NCBI GenBank assembly: GCA_003952965.2
Contig: RXIC02000065.1
Coordinates: 116,791-180,790 of the forward strand
DNA length: 64,000 bases
Source of the DNA: Morella rubra
Lineage: Eukaryota; Streptophyta; Magnoliopsida; Fagales; Myricaceae
Reading direction: 5' to 3'
The position numbers were made by a program, and so were the translations under genes. Of the stretch, positions 10,314 to 22,500 are shown in pieces (the stretch's first letter is position 1; each line of letters begins with the position of its first letter). Under the pieces are notes generated by a model. That model saw nothing but the letters and a program-made list of their open reading frames with translations. It ran no database searches and was not told the origin of the DNA.

Positions 10314-13300
10314 GTAAGTGTATGCTGTAAGTTAGTATTCCTATTTGTATCTGTGTTGTACATGGTATGGATTTTTGTGTTCTGATTCGCTGTCAACTGG
10401 CTAAACTGTTGCTGGATATAAGGTAAACTTGTTATATGGCTAACAAGCCCCGGATTCTAGGATCAACTGTAACTCTGTTTTATAGTAGTGTTAACATGTG
10501 ATCTTATTTGATTTCATTTTACAGTGAACCAGAATAGTTGAATCAGGACCATGTAGGATGTCTAAACCTGGAAACGCATTAACAGTCTCTTTGGAATTGA
10601 TTGGGCTACGCTAGTCCTTCATTTCCGTGATTTCCAATTATTTGCATATTATAGAGGCGACCATTGTGTAAAAGTCCCTCTCCTTCCTAATTACCAATGA
10701 GTAAAAAACACAACAAAGAAATTTTCTCAATAATGCTTGACATACCTTGACTAGTCATAAAATTCTCATAGTCGAAATTCAACTATTTGACACCTTAGAT
10801 AGTGAGCATCTAATTGTCATCTTCATCCATATCTTTTACTTAGCCCTCAAGTTTAGATTCAATAGGGATTTGCTTGAGTGAATCCCATATATACCATTCT
10901 TAATGGCTGTTGTACTCATCCCCCAAAAAAGGATCTGTTATTGCTTTTCTATCTTTTCAAGTAAAAGTAGCTTTTTAATTATTGCCTTAATGGAAGAAAA
11001 TACTTGTATGATATTTCTAGATGTTCGCATCCTCAACTATCAGTTCAGAGTATTAGCTCAACTAACTGATTTTTTGGATAGATGAGTAATTGATGGCAGT
11101 AGGAATTATTTTGGATTTGTAATGGGCTTCTAAATTACTGTTATATTTGTTCATGTGTCTTCGTACTTAAATAGAGAGAGCTAATAGATGGGTATGGTGT
11201 AATATAATTGTGATACACTGTAAACAGGCTAGTTGTGTTTAGACTGTATGGTGGTCTCGTCTATGATGTTTTGTGTAATCTATGTAATGTTGAACTGTGG
11301 GTTAGTAATTTGTTCTCATGTTCTGGGCTTGTAATTTTAGATCTACTTCTCTTCTACCGTTTCATTATACACCAGTTTTCAGGTTTCACAATGAATTTAA
11401 AATTGAGTTTCTTTTCCTTGTAGGACTGCTGATCATGATTATGTATCTATGAGAGCTGATGAGGAGCGGAAAATACGTCCTAAATACCGGCCTATAATTG
11501 ACCATGACGGACTGCCTCGACAGGGGTTCTCTACTGAGGTAGTCAGTAATAGCATCACTTCCATACAGATTTGCAGGAACTTATGTCCTGACTTTATATT
11601 TTCTGGTTATGACAAAGTGCGTTATCAGTGGGTTTTTTGTTTGACTTCATATTTTATGGTTAACACAAAGTGGTTTCTCAGTTGATGTTTAGTTTCCCAT
11701 AAAACTAATATTGTTTGTAATGACAGTTATGTCTTGAGAAAATCACATTGAGAATGATTGATGGTTTTTACCTTCTGAGAATTTCAATGGTGTTTCGGGA
11801 ATTTTGATGCCATTTCTTATTTGTGGGAAGGGGGAGTCTGTTTTGGAATTACTTTTATCTTTTTTTCTATAGGTTAAGGCAAGATATTTCATGGCTGCTT
11901 TTCTATTCTTCTCCCCATGCTAATGAAACAAGAGAAATAAAAATGCCTGTATTTCCTTCCTTCATCCTAGCATATCAATTGCTTCAACCACACCCCCCCC
12001 CCCCCCTCTCTCTTAAAAAAAAAAAGACCAAAAACAGTGTCAAGTCTGATAAACACATCTTAACTTTTAATGGTAAGAAACTGCTGCTGGGAATGTGAAC
12101 ATGGTTGTTTCAATTAAGGAGTAGTAAGTGTATACAAATAAAGCCTAGTCCACTTGCACCCAGGTTGTTAGAAAATGAAGAACTTTCGTGTTGTAACCTG
12201 TCATCAGATCCATGTTAGAAGATCATCTAACTTGGATAACCTTGCTTTTAAACAGACAAAAAGGAGTTTATCACTCAGATAAACTTGCTTTATTAAGACG
12301 CTTGGTCCTTAGGCATATCACCACAACTTATAGATGAAGCCACTAAAGTGCTTCTTTTGGGACTTTTCATTCAATAAATTCACAACAGGAGTCCCTTAGG
12401 TGTAGCAATTCAACTTATGATGAACCTTGTAAAGTGCTTCTCTTGAGAGTCCTCACTCGAGAAATTTTGGCAAGTATGGCAAGTAGACCTCAAGAAATAC
12501 AATCAGTGGTTTTAAAGTGGAGGGAGTGGCAATCAGTGTCCCATGTCGGCTATATAGACATTTGGCATGAACGAATGAAGCTGACTGTCAATGGGGTGGA
12601 TCGCTACCAGCAAGCTAAGTCTGCATTTTTATGAGTGTTATTTGATTGAATTGACTACTTAGTTACTCGCCTACTTTGTATTTTTGTATTTTCTTGATTG
12701 GTTGTTCTGTTGATTGTGATTTTTTGGATGCTTCATGTAAGTTGGTGAGTGTTATTAAGTCAAGATCCTACCTCGCTCAATATGTCTGGGCTTTTAAGTA
12801 ATGCGTTTTGAGATTCTATTCAGCCCAATGAGTATATTCTCATAAACTTGGCCGTGAATAGGAAGGCCTGCAGTTTTTTCAGATCCCGCAAGGAACTTTT
12901 TGCCACTATTGTTGGGGCCGTAAAAAATTGGACAAAACTGAATATTACCCCTTGCCATTCAAATTATGCAGATGCATAAGTTCATAAACTTCCAACAATC
13001 CTCTCCATTCCTTAATTTTCTTCCTCCCATTATTTGGGCTATAAACTTCAAAGTCATTCACTTGAAAAATACGGCACTTTAAAAAATTGTGAGTGTTTAT
13101 ATGTAAAACTTTTTTGCTATTGGTCGTTTCTTACACTTCTTTTTAGAGACTCTTTAGATTCTTTTCATTTGAAATTTTCTTCAGGGTTTGAAACCATGTC
13201 GAATTAAAGTGACATAAAGATTCACCCAAGGTCTAGCTTTGGTAGTAAAAGCTATCATAAAGTTGAGAAGTGGCTTCTTGATCCTCCAACAAGTTTTAAA

Positions 13301-16300
13301 TAACCTACACTTTGAAGAAAAATGAAAAGAAAATATCTCATCCTCTCCCCAAAAGACTTGACAAAACATCCCCACAAACTGTTAAAAATATATGAAGAAA
13401 ATATATTTGAATTATTTTCCCTATGGTAGAAGAACTTGGTGCCCAAAGAAATAAAATACCTGGGTCTTTTTTAAAATCTAAAAGATTTAGTTGCAAGCAT
13501 TAACTGTTTTATGAAGGTTTGCTTTTTTAAGGTATAAACGTAAATTTGTGTTTATTTGTTCTATACTATGCCGTTTAAATGGTTTTAAGAATATATATCT
13601 TTTATACCCTTTCTCACTTACTTTTTTGATTGAGTATAAAGAAAGAGGAGAGTGGCTTGTATTGAGGTGTAGTTTGGGCCCAAGAAAATAATCCTGGCTT
13701 TGTCCCTTGGTGACAGGATGATTTTATAGATGTTATAATGCAACTGTCCATGAGACATATTTCCTTGTTAATATATGTGTCTGTTTGTGGACCACACCGC
13801 TAATGACGCACTTATGGACATTTGATGGATTGGTAAGGCTATTCTAAACTTCCAGATGGGGGTTGAAAATAATGGATTCAGAAGGAAGTTTGTGTTTGCA
13901 TTTGATTTATGCATAATAGTTAACCTCAGTAGTCTGGTATCTCTCCTGACTCAACTTTTCCAAATTCAAAACTTTCGAGAAGTGGTATAACAGCTTATTT
14001 ATGTTTCTAACATGAGTCCGTGCCTTCTTTTCTGGAGGACATTGTTGTCTAACCATTTGACTTTAGAGGAAGTGGAATACTTAAATCAAACCAAGATATT
14101 CTGTTCGTCTTTCATGATAAAAATTGGTTTTTTTTTTTTTTTTCCCCATCCCTATTGTATTGTGTTAGTGCATTAAATTAGTGCCCTAAACAGCTGAAGA
14201 ACATAGCGTAGAAAAGCCTGAAAGTTCTCTTTTTCACATTATTTTTCACAAGCAGATTGACTTTAACTCTTTTCCCTCTTTCGCTCCCTCTTAGTTTAAC
14301 TCTTAATCGCAAACTTTTAAATCTTATGTTTATGCCAGGGACCAAACAAGACTAAGAGTAGAGAGGAGTTATTGGCTGAAGAAAGAGACTACAAACGACG
14401 AAGAATGTCGTATCGTGGCAAAAAGGGGAAGAGAACAAGTCTACAGGTACCAGTGTTACTATTACTGCTAATGGGCATGGAAAGAATAAAATGTCATATA
14501 TTCTTATTCTGTTGGTTTCATCCAGGGTTTCCATAATAAGGATAAATAAAGTCAACGGCGACTCCCCCCTCCCAGGGAAGCCTGATTCTTTCTTTGTTGA
14601 GAAAATTGTAGGAAATACAAGAAAAGAGAAGAGAGAGAGAGGGGGGGGGGGGGGGGTTGTTCCATTTGACAATGCACACTAAAAGTGCTCTTTCAGCCAT
14701 CTTGTTTTGTAGGAGTGTTTATTTTCTTCGTAGTGGAAGTTTGAACAATCTTTTACAAGCATCAGTTCCGTGGAAAATTTATGAAAAAGAACTAGTTAGA
14801 CATTAATCCAGATATGGGGTAAACAAAATATGCATTGGCCCTTTAATAATGAAGGTATTCTCTAATGAAAAAGGTGCAGGGAGGCCTCAATTAACATATA
14901 TGTAGTAGTGAAAAAGGATATGTTGAGTATGAGATGTCAAAGGGTATAATTGTAGACGAGATGAAATAGGATACAGCGGAACTCAATCAGTTGATGAGCA
15001 GCAATAGAGCCAAGTCTATGTACACTTGTGAATCATTGGGTTTCCAAAAAGTAAAATAGGTCCCTAAGTTTTATGACTGCTAAAAATAAGTCTTCTGTCC
15101 GAACTCTTAACATAAATTTGATCTGGCATATCACATCTCTGCCATGGAGGTGTTGATCATGTGTTAAAAAAAAAAATCATGAGATAAAAAAAAAGAAAAG
15201 GAAACAAAATTCTGAAAATACAAAAAAAAAAAAAAGGACAAAACAAAGAGAATAAAAAATAAAAATAAAAAAAGCAAATGAGGGCAGGGATTTCCTGCAG
15301 ATGTGTAGAGGGGGAACCCTCTCCGACCACCCTACTCTGATGCTCCCCCATCCACCAACATGCGTTGTGGGGCCACAGCTTGGGGAAGGGGTTCTCCCGA
15401 TCATAGTGCCCCCTATCCCAGGCTCCTTGAGTAGTGGGGGGAAGGGGAACTATATTCTGTCATCCACGCATGGTGGGTGGAGGGGGAATCCTTTCCCTCT
15501 TTTTTTTTTTGGTGTTTATATATTTACAGATTTATTTTCTACTTATTTTCTTTCTTTTTCTAGTTTTTTTGTTCTTTTAAATTTTGGACATCTGGTATGA
15601 CTAGTGTCAGTCAAGGCCTTTGTGGCAAACAGGTGGCATGCCACATTCAATTTTGTTAGGGTTCCCTCTGGAACTCACATAGACATTTATTTTTTTGAGT
15701 CATAGAGCCTTGGGACCTATTTTATTATTTTTAAAACTCATGACTAATTTTATTTTGAGTCAAAACCCATTGGCTGATTTTGAAATTTTTCAAGAAAGAA
15801 GTAGTTATACATGGATGCAGAAAACAAGGTAAAGAAAAGTAAAAATTGGGCCTTTAATGTTGAAGGTATGCTCTAGTAAAAAGAGGTGAAGAGAGGTGTA
15901 AAATAACATATATAGTAATGAAAAAGGATATGTTGATAAGAGATGACAAGGGTATAATTGTGGATGAGATAAAATAGCAGAAAAAATGTGGCAGATCTTG
16001 ATTAGATGACGAGGATTAATGGAGCCAAGCCTAAGTAAACTTTAGTTGGTTTCTGTTAAGTTGGATATCTGAGGCGCTGGTGTTCACTTCGGAGAAAGAA
16101 AAAAAGAAGAGTGGCGGTGTTCAATTGTGGTGTTTGAGCAATATTTTTGGGTATTCTGTTGCATATGATCCCATTTAATTAATTGAACTTAATACTATAA
16201 GATAAATTTCTCTCTGAAAATAAGGAATAATTAATTCCTAGTGCATGAGAGAAACAATTAATACGGTGGATCTGCAAATTAGCTACTCAAATGATGCATT

Positions 16301-18401
16301 GTACAAATCTATTAGTTGATGGACATGTAATCTCTGTAGGTCATCACTGCTTGGGTCATCTGTAAGCAGCAGTTACCAATTCATGCAAGGGGTTTAGGAG
16401 ATTGGATATAACCTATGTTCTGCTCTTTTTACTTCTAAACCTGTGGTTCTCTCTTCTTTTAATGTATTCTCAAATTTCACTTATTCCCCCTACTGCATGG
16501 GTTTTCTTTTGGTATTCTTAGAAGAGGATGAAGGGGTAAGTGGACTGAGAAGAGAGAAATCTCATATCCGTTCATTTAGAGGCAATGGCTGACTTTGCAA
16601 TATCTGAGGAAGGCAATTACTGTAGCCTTGCCCCTGTTTTCTTATTTTTGTCCAAAATGAGGTGAAGGGGTGGGGAAGTTGTCATCCCCCTATTGTTTCT
16701 TTGATGTTTTTTGTACACTATTCTGTAAAATGAAATAAAACACAATTATTCTTGTATGTTACATGATGAACATCAGAACATGATCTGTAATTACTAAGAT
16801 GTTGACTTTATCTGTATGGCAGAATATCATTGCTTTCCCATATCTGTTTCCCTGAATTACTGAGTTGTGTTATTGTAATCAAAACTAATATTGCATTATA
16901 TGATACTCCTTCGACCCCCAAGTTGTCTTGCTTTCCTCTTTAGGGCATCCCAAAAGATGTCTGGTATCTAAACATGGTCACATTTACTTCGATATTTCCT
17001 AAATGCCCTCATCTTTATAGAAAAATAAGTGACATGTGTATTCATAGTGTTGTCTACCTTGGATGTATAATGAAGACATTTTAGGAAGTTAACTAGGCTT
17101 GTTACTTTTTGTTGATAGTTTGCTTTGGTTAGTGCCAAGACACATTTTGGAAAGAGATTACTAGATATGACAGTTGGCTTGTTTGGCCTCAGAAGCACTC
17201 TTCGCTTCTGCCTCTCTTTCTTATCTTTATATCTGACTCAAGGCTCGACCAAGTGACACATTTTTCCCAGAATGATTCTTAGGTGCCTTTGGTGTTTTCA
17301 TTGAGCAATTTATTTTTGAGAGATGATAAAGATGTCTATTTTCTTTTTGTCTGTCAAACCATATAGAAGAGCTTGTCTGAAAGTAGGTCCATTTAGTAGC
17401 AATTCTCTCCACATTTTGAAAGGGTAGAAATACCTTGAGCGTTTGAAGACGATGGACCTTTTGTTAGTCTGTTATTTGTTGCAAGATTGTTGGTGTTGCT
17501 GGTTTAGGTAATACAGCAGTGGTTTCATGTGGAATGCTCTCCTGCTTTGCCTTATATGGAGTATTTGTTAATTTTTCTTTCAATTTTTTTTTTTAATTCG
17601 TTACAATTGCAGCTTAGTTTTGGCATGTAGCTGTTTTATGTTTTATTTTTGAGTTTTCAAAGCTCCATGCCCATTTAATTTAATGATTGTTTTTGTTACT
17701 CTTTTTGAAAGGTTACAAGGGATATAATAGAGGAATACATGGCGGAAATTGAGAAAGCTGGAGGGATTGGGTGCTTTGCAAAGGGAACTGAAGAAGGACA
17801 AATACTTCCATCTGAATCAGCTTCTCATAATATCACTATCAGTATTGACGAGCCAATAAAAACTGGTTGTACAGCAACTGCTAGTAGCCAGCATAATAAC
17901 TGGACACAGTCACACTCTGACTATAGTAGGAGTTCTAAAAGCTTCAAAGATGCTTCTAAAGATTATGAGCGGCAAAGACGAAGTCTTCATGAGCACCATG
18001 ACAAAGTGGATAAGGTAAGTGTGGTTGAAGACAAACGTGATAGGGGAACTTATTCAAGAAGCCCAGAAAGCTATAAAAGTCGAGGGTCGTTGCGTGCTCA
18101 AAGCGGTCATCGGAGAGAGAAGGATGATCTGGAGGTGACCAGAACCTGGCACAACGAGTTTAAGCTGCCTTATTCTGAAATTTCTAAATACAATGATAGT
18201 AGATCATCTTCTTCTGCTTCAAGTTCTTTGAAGGGTTTGAGCGCAAGAAAGGTTGAACAGAAGACAAAATTTGAGCATAAACTGCGAAGGAACACATTTG
18301 AAATTGATAGTTCAGACTCTCTGGTACAAAATGCTTTTGAAGATCGCTACAATCCTTCAGAATCTCCAAACATGGATGAAGATGATCTCTCCACTTGGTA
18401 G
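9019..18401 (+). CDS. SNRNP48: U11/U12 snRNP 48 kDa protein (U11-48K), four coding exons
   Basis: This gene encodes a subunit of the U11/U12 di-snRNP of the minor spliceosome, a nuclear complex that recognises 5' splice sites of U12-type introns. Coding exons are 9019-10313, 11424-11538, 14339-14446 and 17712-18401 (735 codons plus stop; phases agree at every junction). The mark of the family is the CHHC zinc finger: C85-x5-H91-x9-H101-x3-C105. The family's conserved basic segment E-E-R-D-Y-K-R-R-R-M-S-Y-R-G-K-K spans exon 3. The N-terminus is rich in serine and proline, and the C-terminal part (from about residue 530) is charged, low-complexity and rich in S, R, D and E. All chosen introns begin GT and end AG. 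The start is the first ATG of a 432-codon open frame. The C-terminal end is uncertain (see the alternative 3' end at 18322-18507). Confidence 0.88.
10314..11423 (+). other. U11-48K intron 1
   Basis: A 1110-bp intron, GTAAGTG to TTGTAG, T-rich. No other gene or recognisable repeat is seen in it. Confidence 0.8.
11424..11538 (+). CDS. SNRNP48: U11-48K exon 2
   Basis: A 115-bp exon reading T-A-D-H-D-Y-V-S-M-R-A-D-E-E-R-K-I-R-P and ending P-R-Q-G-F-S-T-E. The donor GAG|GTAGTC (11539) is the one that keeps phase 0 with exon 3. The open frame continues beyond it into the intron up to 11685, so intron retention would add a short different tail. Confidence 0.78.
11539..14338 (+). other. U11-48K intron 2
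   Basis: A 2800-bp intron, GT to TATGCCAG. It contains a run of about 16 C followed by CTCTCTC near 11989-12010. No coding sequence or transposon with clear ends is seen. Confidence 0.75.
14339..14446 (+). CDS. SNRNP48: U11-48K exon 3
   Basis: A 108-bp (36-codon, phase 0) exon carrying the most conserved short motif of plant U11-48K, E-E-L-L-A-E-E-R-D-Y-K-R-R-R, then M-S-Y-R-G-K-K. The acceptor is GCCAG|GG and the donor CAG|GTACCA. Confidence 0.88.
14800..15028 (+). repeat. Intron 3 direct repeat, left copy
   Basis: Shares ordered blocks with 15805-16040, such as CCTTTAAT...GAAGGTAT, GAAAAAGGATATGTTGA, GGGTATAATTGT and ATAGAGCCAAG against ATGGAGCCAAG. The copies are clearly diverged, so the duplication is old. 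Confidence 0.7.
15033..15773. mobile_element. Non-autonomous TIR element in intron 3, about 0.74 kb
   Basis: The left end CATTGGGTTTCC...AAAATAGGTCCCTAAG matches the reverse complement of the right end (CAATGGGTTTTGACTC...AAAATAGGTCCCAAGG). The ends are long and imperfect, as in MULE-type MITEs. The interior has A-rich tracts and a G/C-rich 15285-15500 block. No target duplication could be fixed. Confidence 0.55.
15805..16040 (+). repeat. Intron 3 direct repeat, right copy
   Basis: Partner of 14800-15028. The TIR element lies between the two copies. Confidence 0.7.
17712..18401 (+). CDS. SNRNP48: U11-48K exon 4 (C-terminal)
   Basis: Begins V-T-R-D-I-I-E-E-Y-M-A-E-I and continues G-G-I-G-C-F-A-K-G, the last well-conserved block. 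The remainder is a charged, serine-rich tail ending D-E-D-D-L-S-T-W before TAG. An AAG|GTAAGTG sequence at 18012-18021 inside the exon is a near-perfect 5' splice site, so alternative splicing within the exon is possible. Confidence 0.85.
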   Translation, partial: VTRDIIEEYMAEIEKAGGIGCFAKGTEEGQILPSESASHNITISIDEPIKTGCTATASSQHNNWTQSHSDYSRSSKSFKDASKDYERQRRSLHEHHDKVDKVSVVEDKRDRGTYSRSPESYKSRGSLRAQSGHRREKDDLEVTRTWHNEFKLPYSEISKYNDSRSSSSASSSLKGLSARKVEQKTKFEHKLRRNTFEIDSSDSLVQNAFEDRYNPSESPNMDEDDLSTW

Positions 18402-18507
18402 CAAGTTATGTCACAGCGGCTAAATTCAGGGTAGGGAGTTCCATGTTCAACCTAGCAGATCTCATCCAGGAGGGCAGCATTCTGACTACCATAATAAGTC
18501 AGGGTAG
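18322..18507 (+). other. SNRNP48: Possible alternative 3' end of U11-48K
   Basis: Downstream of the TAG at 18399-18401 another frame stays open and coding-like from GGT at 18430 (G-R-E-F-H-V-Q-P-S-R-S-H-P, then H-S-D-Y-H-N-K-S-G) to a TAG at 18505-18507. A GTACAA donor at 18322 and a TTCAG acceptor at 18429 would join the two in phase with a 108-nt intron. Alternatively the gene has lost its ancestral end through a recent stop and frame change. The sequence alone does not decide. Confidence 0.4.
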
Positions 18508-19528
18508 TGTCACCTTTTAAAGTGAGTAATGCTTGTTATTCTTCTTTCTATTACAAATGTGAGGTTATTTGAGTTTGAATGTGTAGTTAACTTTTGACGT
18601 GGTTTATTCACGTAACTTTGCAGTAAAAATCATCAGGCTCCAGCAATTCTCTATCTACACTCGTATCCTCCTTTATATCCTTGAATGTTTATGTCCTCGA
18701 ATGTTTTCTTTTGTTTGCTATTAAGCTCTTTTATATCTTGTAAGTGTTCCTTTATCTCCTCTCTCTACTTTCTCATAACAGTCGGAGCACTATAGGGTAC
18801 CATTGTCCTTTCTTAAGAGTCTTCAATATCTTCAACCATCATCAATTTGATAATCATGTCACTCTCACAAGAATTGTCAACTGCATTCTTGCTGCATGAA
18901 TATAATCTGATATGTCCTAATATATTGTTAACGGGTGATTTTTTTAATATTGGAAACTGGGGAGAAGGAAGAAGAGAAAAAGGGGGGGGCGGGTTAAGGT
19001 CACTGTGTGGTTATTCTTTTAAGATTTGAGTGAAAATCCCTTCTGTTTCACGTTGACTAGATGAAATGCAGAAACTTAGAGAGGATGGAAACAAGTAGGG
19101 GCTGAGTCTTATAATTTTTCAAGGGGATGTATGGGGACTTTTATCACCATGTTACTTACTAATGCAAGATTACTTGAAATCAAAGATAACCAAATCATCA
19201 TTGACAAATGACTAGTTTTGTCTGTTGTTTTAGTGTAGGGAAGTCATTTAAAAGCAAATTCTGCTTGTCAAACTACATTGTTAGGCTCCATCATTACTGT
19301 AGCAAGACATCAATATGTCTGAGTCTAAAGATTTAAAACAGGCAGGAAGAATATTAACTTTAACATGGTTCGAATATAGGCTTAATACGTGTTGTGCTAT
19401 CCCATCAAAAAAGAAAGAGACAATTCTTGTCGATAATGCACATTCTATTTCTAATAATTGTTAGTCCCATAGATTCATGATCTCGTCAACCCTAAAATGT
19501 TACTGGCTCAGAAGCAATCTTTTTAAGT
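18402..19528 (+). other. 3' flank of U11-48K
   Basis: 3' UTR and intergenic sequence. A possible UTR intron runs from GTGAGT near 18521 to CTTTGCAG near 18623. No other gene is seen. The tandem duplication begins at 19529. Confidence 0.6.
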
Positions 19529-22500
19529 GTTATTAGGTCAGATTTTTTACTGAAGAATGCAGATATTGCAGTTTCTATTGATGCAGTGAGCATCCATCCA
19601 CACACACACAAAAGAAAAGAAATTTGGAGAGAAATAGGCGATATTGTTAAACCCACACATTACATTTAATCTGAAAAGTTGTTCGTACAGCCCTGCTTCA
19701 GTTGTCTGAATCTGGGCAAGCTGTACAATGGCATAGCCCTCCCTCAAAAAAGCAGAAATTTTCCTATTACCTTTTATCAAGGCAGGTAATACCTGATAAA
19801 ACACCCTCGGAACTGTTTCTACCTTTTATTTCTAATTACTGAAAACAATCAATAGAAGATTAAGTTAGACATTCTAATGTGATTTTATGATTAAACTTAT
19901 ATGCTTAGGTACTTGAAGCCGAGCAAATAGCATTTCAGATAAAGCTAGTTTTGCACCATTAGAGCTGTGGCCCCTGTTGTAAATGGAGTATCTTATGTCA
20001 AATGTTTTCATACTAAGTTATCGGTGTTACATCTTGATTTTCTGTGGGAAGTTCTTTTGAACTAATGTACGTAACATGCACTGAAGGCCATTGGTTCATT
20101 GCTGAAGGCAAAATGGGTAGAACCAATCTGCATAGAAGTCTAAGGGTCTATGGTTAACTGCAGTGTCTCGATAGATTCCGCTTTTAAAAATAATTGGTAT
20201 ATTTTCGAGAGAGTTCCTATTAAAAGTTTACAATGTTGATCTGATGAGCATTAGTGCAGTGCTTATCCGCATGTTATATATGTCAGTAAAGCCTGTCTTG
20301 ATTTGAATTTGCTCACAGCTAACCTTGTTTGTTGTAGAATACAAAAGTCTACACAGCTTTTGCTACAGACGTTAAGAAGTTACGACAAATTAATTGGAGG
20401 TTCCTATGTTTCACTGGCCTTTTTGTCTGGGGATCCTTCTGAGTTTCAGTGGCCGTTTTGTCTGGGGATCCTTCTGAAACCTGGTGACTAGGGAACTGGA
20501 TACTACCTCTGGAAGTTTGCCAACGGATGGATGGAGCCTTGTATGGGTACTTTTTAGCTGTTATCATTGACAGCATAGCTTAGCCTCCTGTATCCATTTC
20601 TGTTTAGGTGTATGATCCCGCCAAATGGCCTTCGCAGGACTGGTCACCATTTCATCCCAGATGCTCATGATCTTGAGGCACGGTTTCATGTTTAGTACCA
20701 GGTAAGACCTTGCCAACAATGTTCCTCCATTAACAGGATCAACCTTTTTTTCTTTTTCTTCCATGAAATGTTATTAGGACCACTGGGTGGCGGAGCATTA
20801 AGACCATTTTAGCTGCCTTTTATTTCCCATGTAATTTCCAATGTATTGTTACTCGACAGTGGTGAGAGAATGGATGCCTTTTTTCTCTTTCCCGGAAATA
20901 CCTAGGCAGTAGTGTAAAAGAATTGGTTTTATAGGGTTTCTCTGGTCAGGGTAACATCATTAACTTCAAATAACAACCAGGGAAATCGGTAGGACACAAC
21001 CTTGCCTACCATCTTCTTACCATGCACGCACTGTTTCACTTTGAAATCAGTGTGAGATTGGTATAATTTATTCTCTCCAGTAGACGAAGGCAATGCTCTC
21101 CCTCTTAAACTGTTTACATTGGCTCGGAGCACAAATTTACTAACTATTTCTAATTAGCTTTTGAGTTCTGGAAGTTCAACATCGGTTGGGGGGGGAGAGA
21201 ATGAATCGGTTAGTGGGAGATGTGTTGTTTGAGGAAATGCCAATAGGCATTTGGGGAGAAGGAACCATAGGAACCATGGAGGATCCACGGGCTCTAAAGG
21301 GCGCAATAATCCCTCAGGAGATAGGGAGATACACAATTACTTTATGTTTAGTATCCTTTAAACATCTACGTAGCATTTTTACTTATGCGTGATGGTGTAT
21401 ATTTAGTTTTTATGATATTAGGATGCATTTAAATAACTTATATAACCTAATATATATAATTCTTTGTCAATATATGCTATTAATTTATGTTTAAGATAAC
21501 TCATATTCATATAATATGTTAAGTAAGATATATGATATATTTATTGTTATGGTTTAAAGCTTGGTTCACTATTTATATAAAATTAATTATATAATTGTTG
21601 AACATTTTATGGTATTAATCACTACAACTTCATAAATTATTGGGTTACAAACTAAATTTTGTAACTTAAGAGAGTACGTTCCCCAACAAAAATAAAATTT
21701 TGTTATCAAACGCTTCGCAAAACGCAATATCCGTCCGAAGTTACTAAAAAATGTCTTGACAGATTTTTGGGTGATGGACAATTCGTCACATATTTTTACA
21801 AACTGTCCAGACATATTCCAACTCTGTCCGCACGAGACTGGTGACGCATTTGCAATAATCATGAAATTTGCAAGTACGTAAGGACCCCTTGCATAACTAT
21901 TTGGACTCATAAAGGAGTACTAGCATGGTTGACACGTGTTTGATGCCGAAGTTGGTGCTAAACAACTGTAACACGTCTAGACGGTACATTGACGTCTGCA
22001 CCCAGCAAATTGTGTGCTTCCATGTTGCATAATTGAGATGTGTGCCCCTTGTTAATGTTCGGACTCCTTATAACAGCTCAGACAGGCGAAGGTTCTGGAT
22101 GATTTTGTATTCGTTCAAGATTTAGAATTTAATGTGGACAAATTTGATTAGGCCACGTTTTGTTCTTTTGCGTCCAAATGCTCTATACTGGTCTAGACTC
22201 TGTAGACAGATTTTAGAAAGGAAGAGTCCTTTTGAAAGCCAAAATGTAACCCAACTCATTACCATTTTCTCTACGGCTCACACATTTCATCTCATTTTAA
22301 TTCCTATTTCGAGAGTTCGTCACTTTCAAGTAAGTTCGTGCCTTTATATTTTGATTTTTATCTTAAAATGTTAGATTTTTTGATAGTTATGCATAAATCT
22401 TCAATTTTTGTTTTTTTGGGTTCTAGGATTGTTTTAGTTATAATTTTATGATATATGGTTATGTATTGCGGTGGTTGTGGGGGTGGGGAGAAGGGCGCCA

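Larger units (their letters stand above)
14447..17711 (+). other. U11-48K intron 3
   Basis: The longest intron, 3265 bp. It holds a run of about 17 G after a GA repeat (near 14628-14656), a diverged direct duplication (14800-15028 and 15805-16040) and a 0.74-kb terminal-inverted-repeat element between them. Confidence 0.75.

Noticed and set aside
11989-12010. Poly-C tract as a regulatory element
   Set aside because: A homopolymer within an intron, with nothing nearby to suggest a function; such tracts are also prone to sequencing error.
18398-18429. A 32-nt intron bridging the U11-48K stop codon
   Set aside because: Far shorter than plant introns can be; the 108-nt alternative starting at 18322 is more plausible.
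19547-19804. 85-codon minus-strand frame, repeated at 58487-58744
   Set aside because: It recurs only because the segment is duplicated. There is no family match, and the first part crosses a CA repeat.
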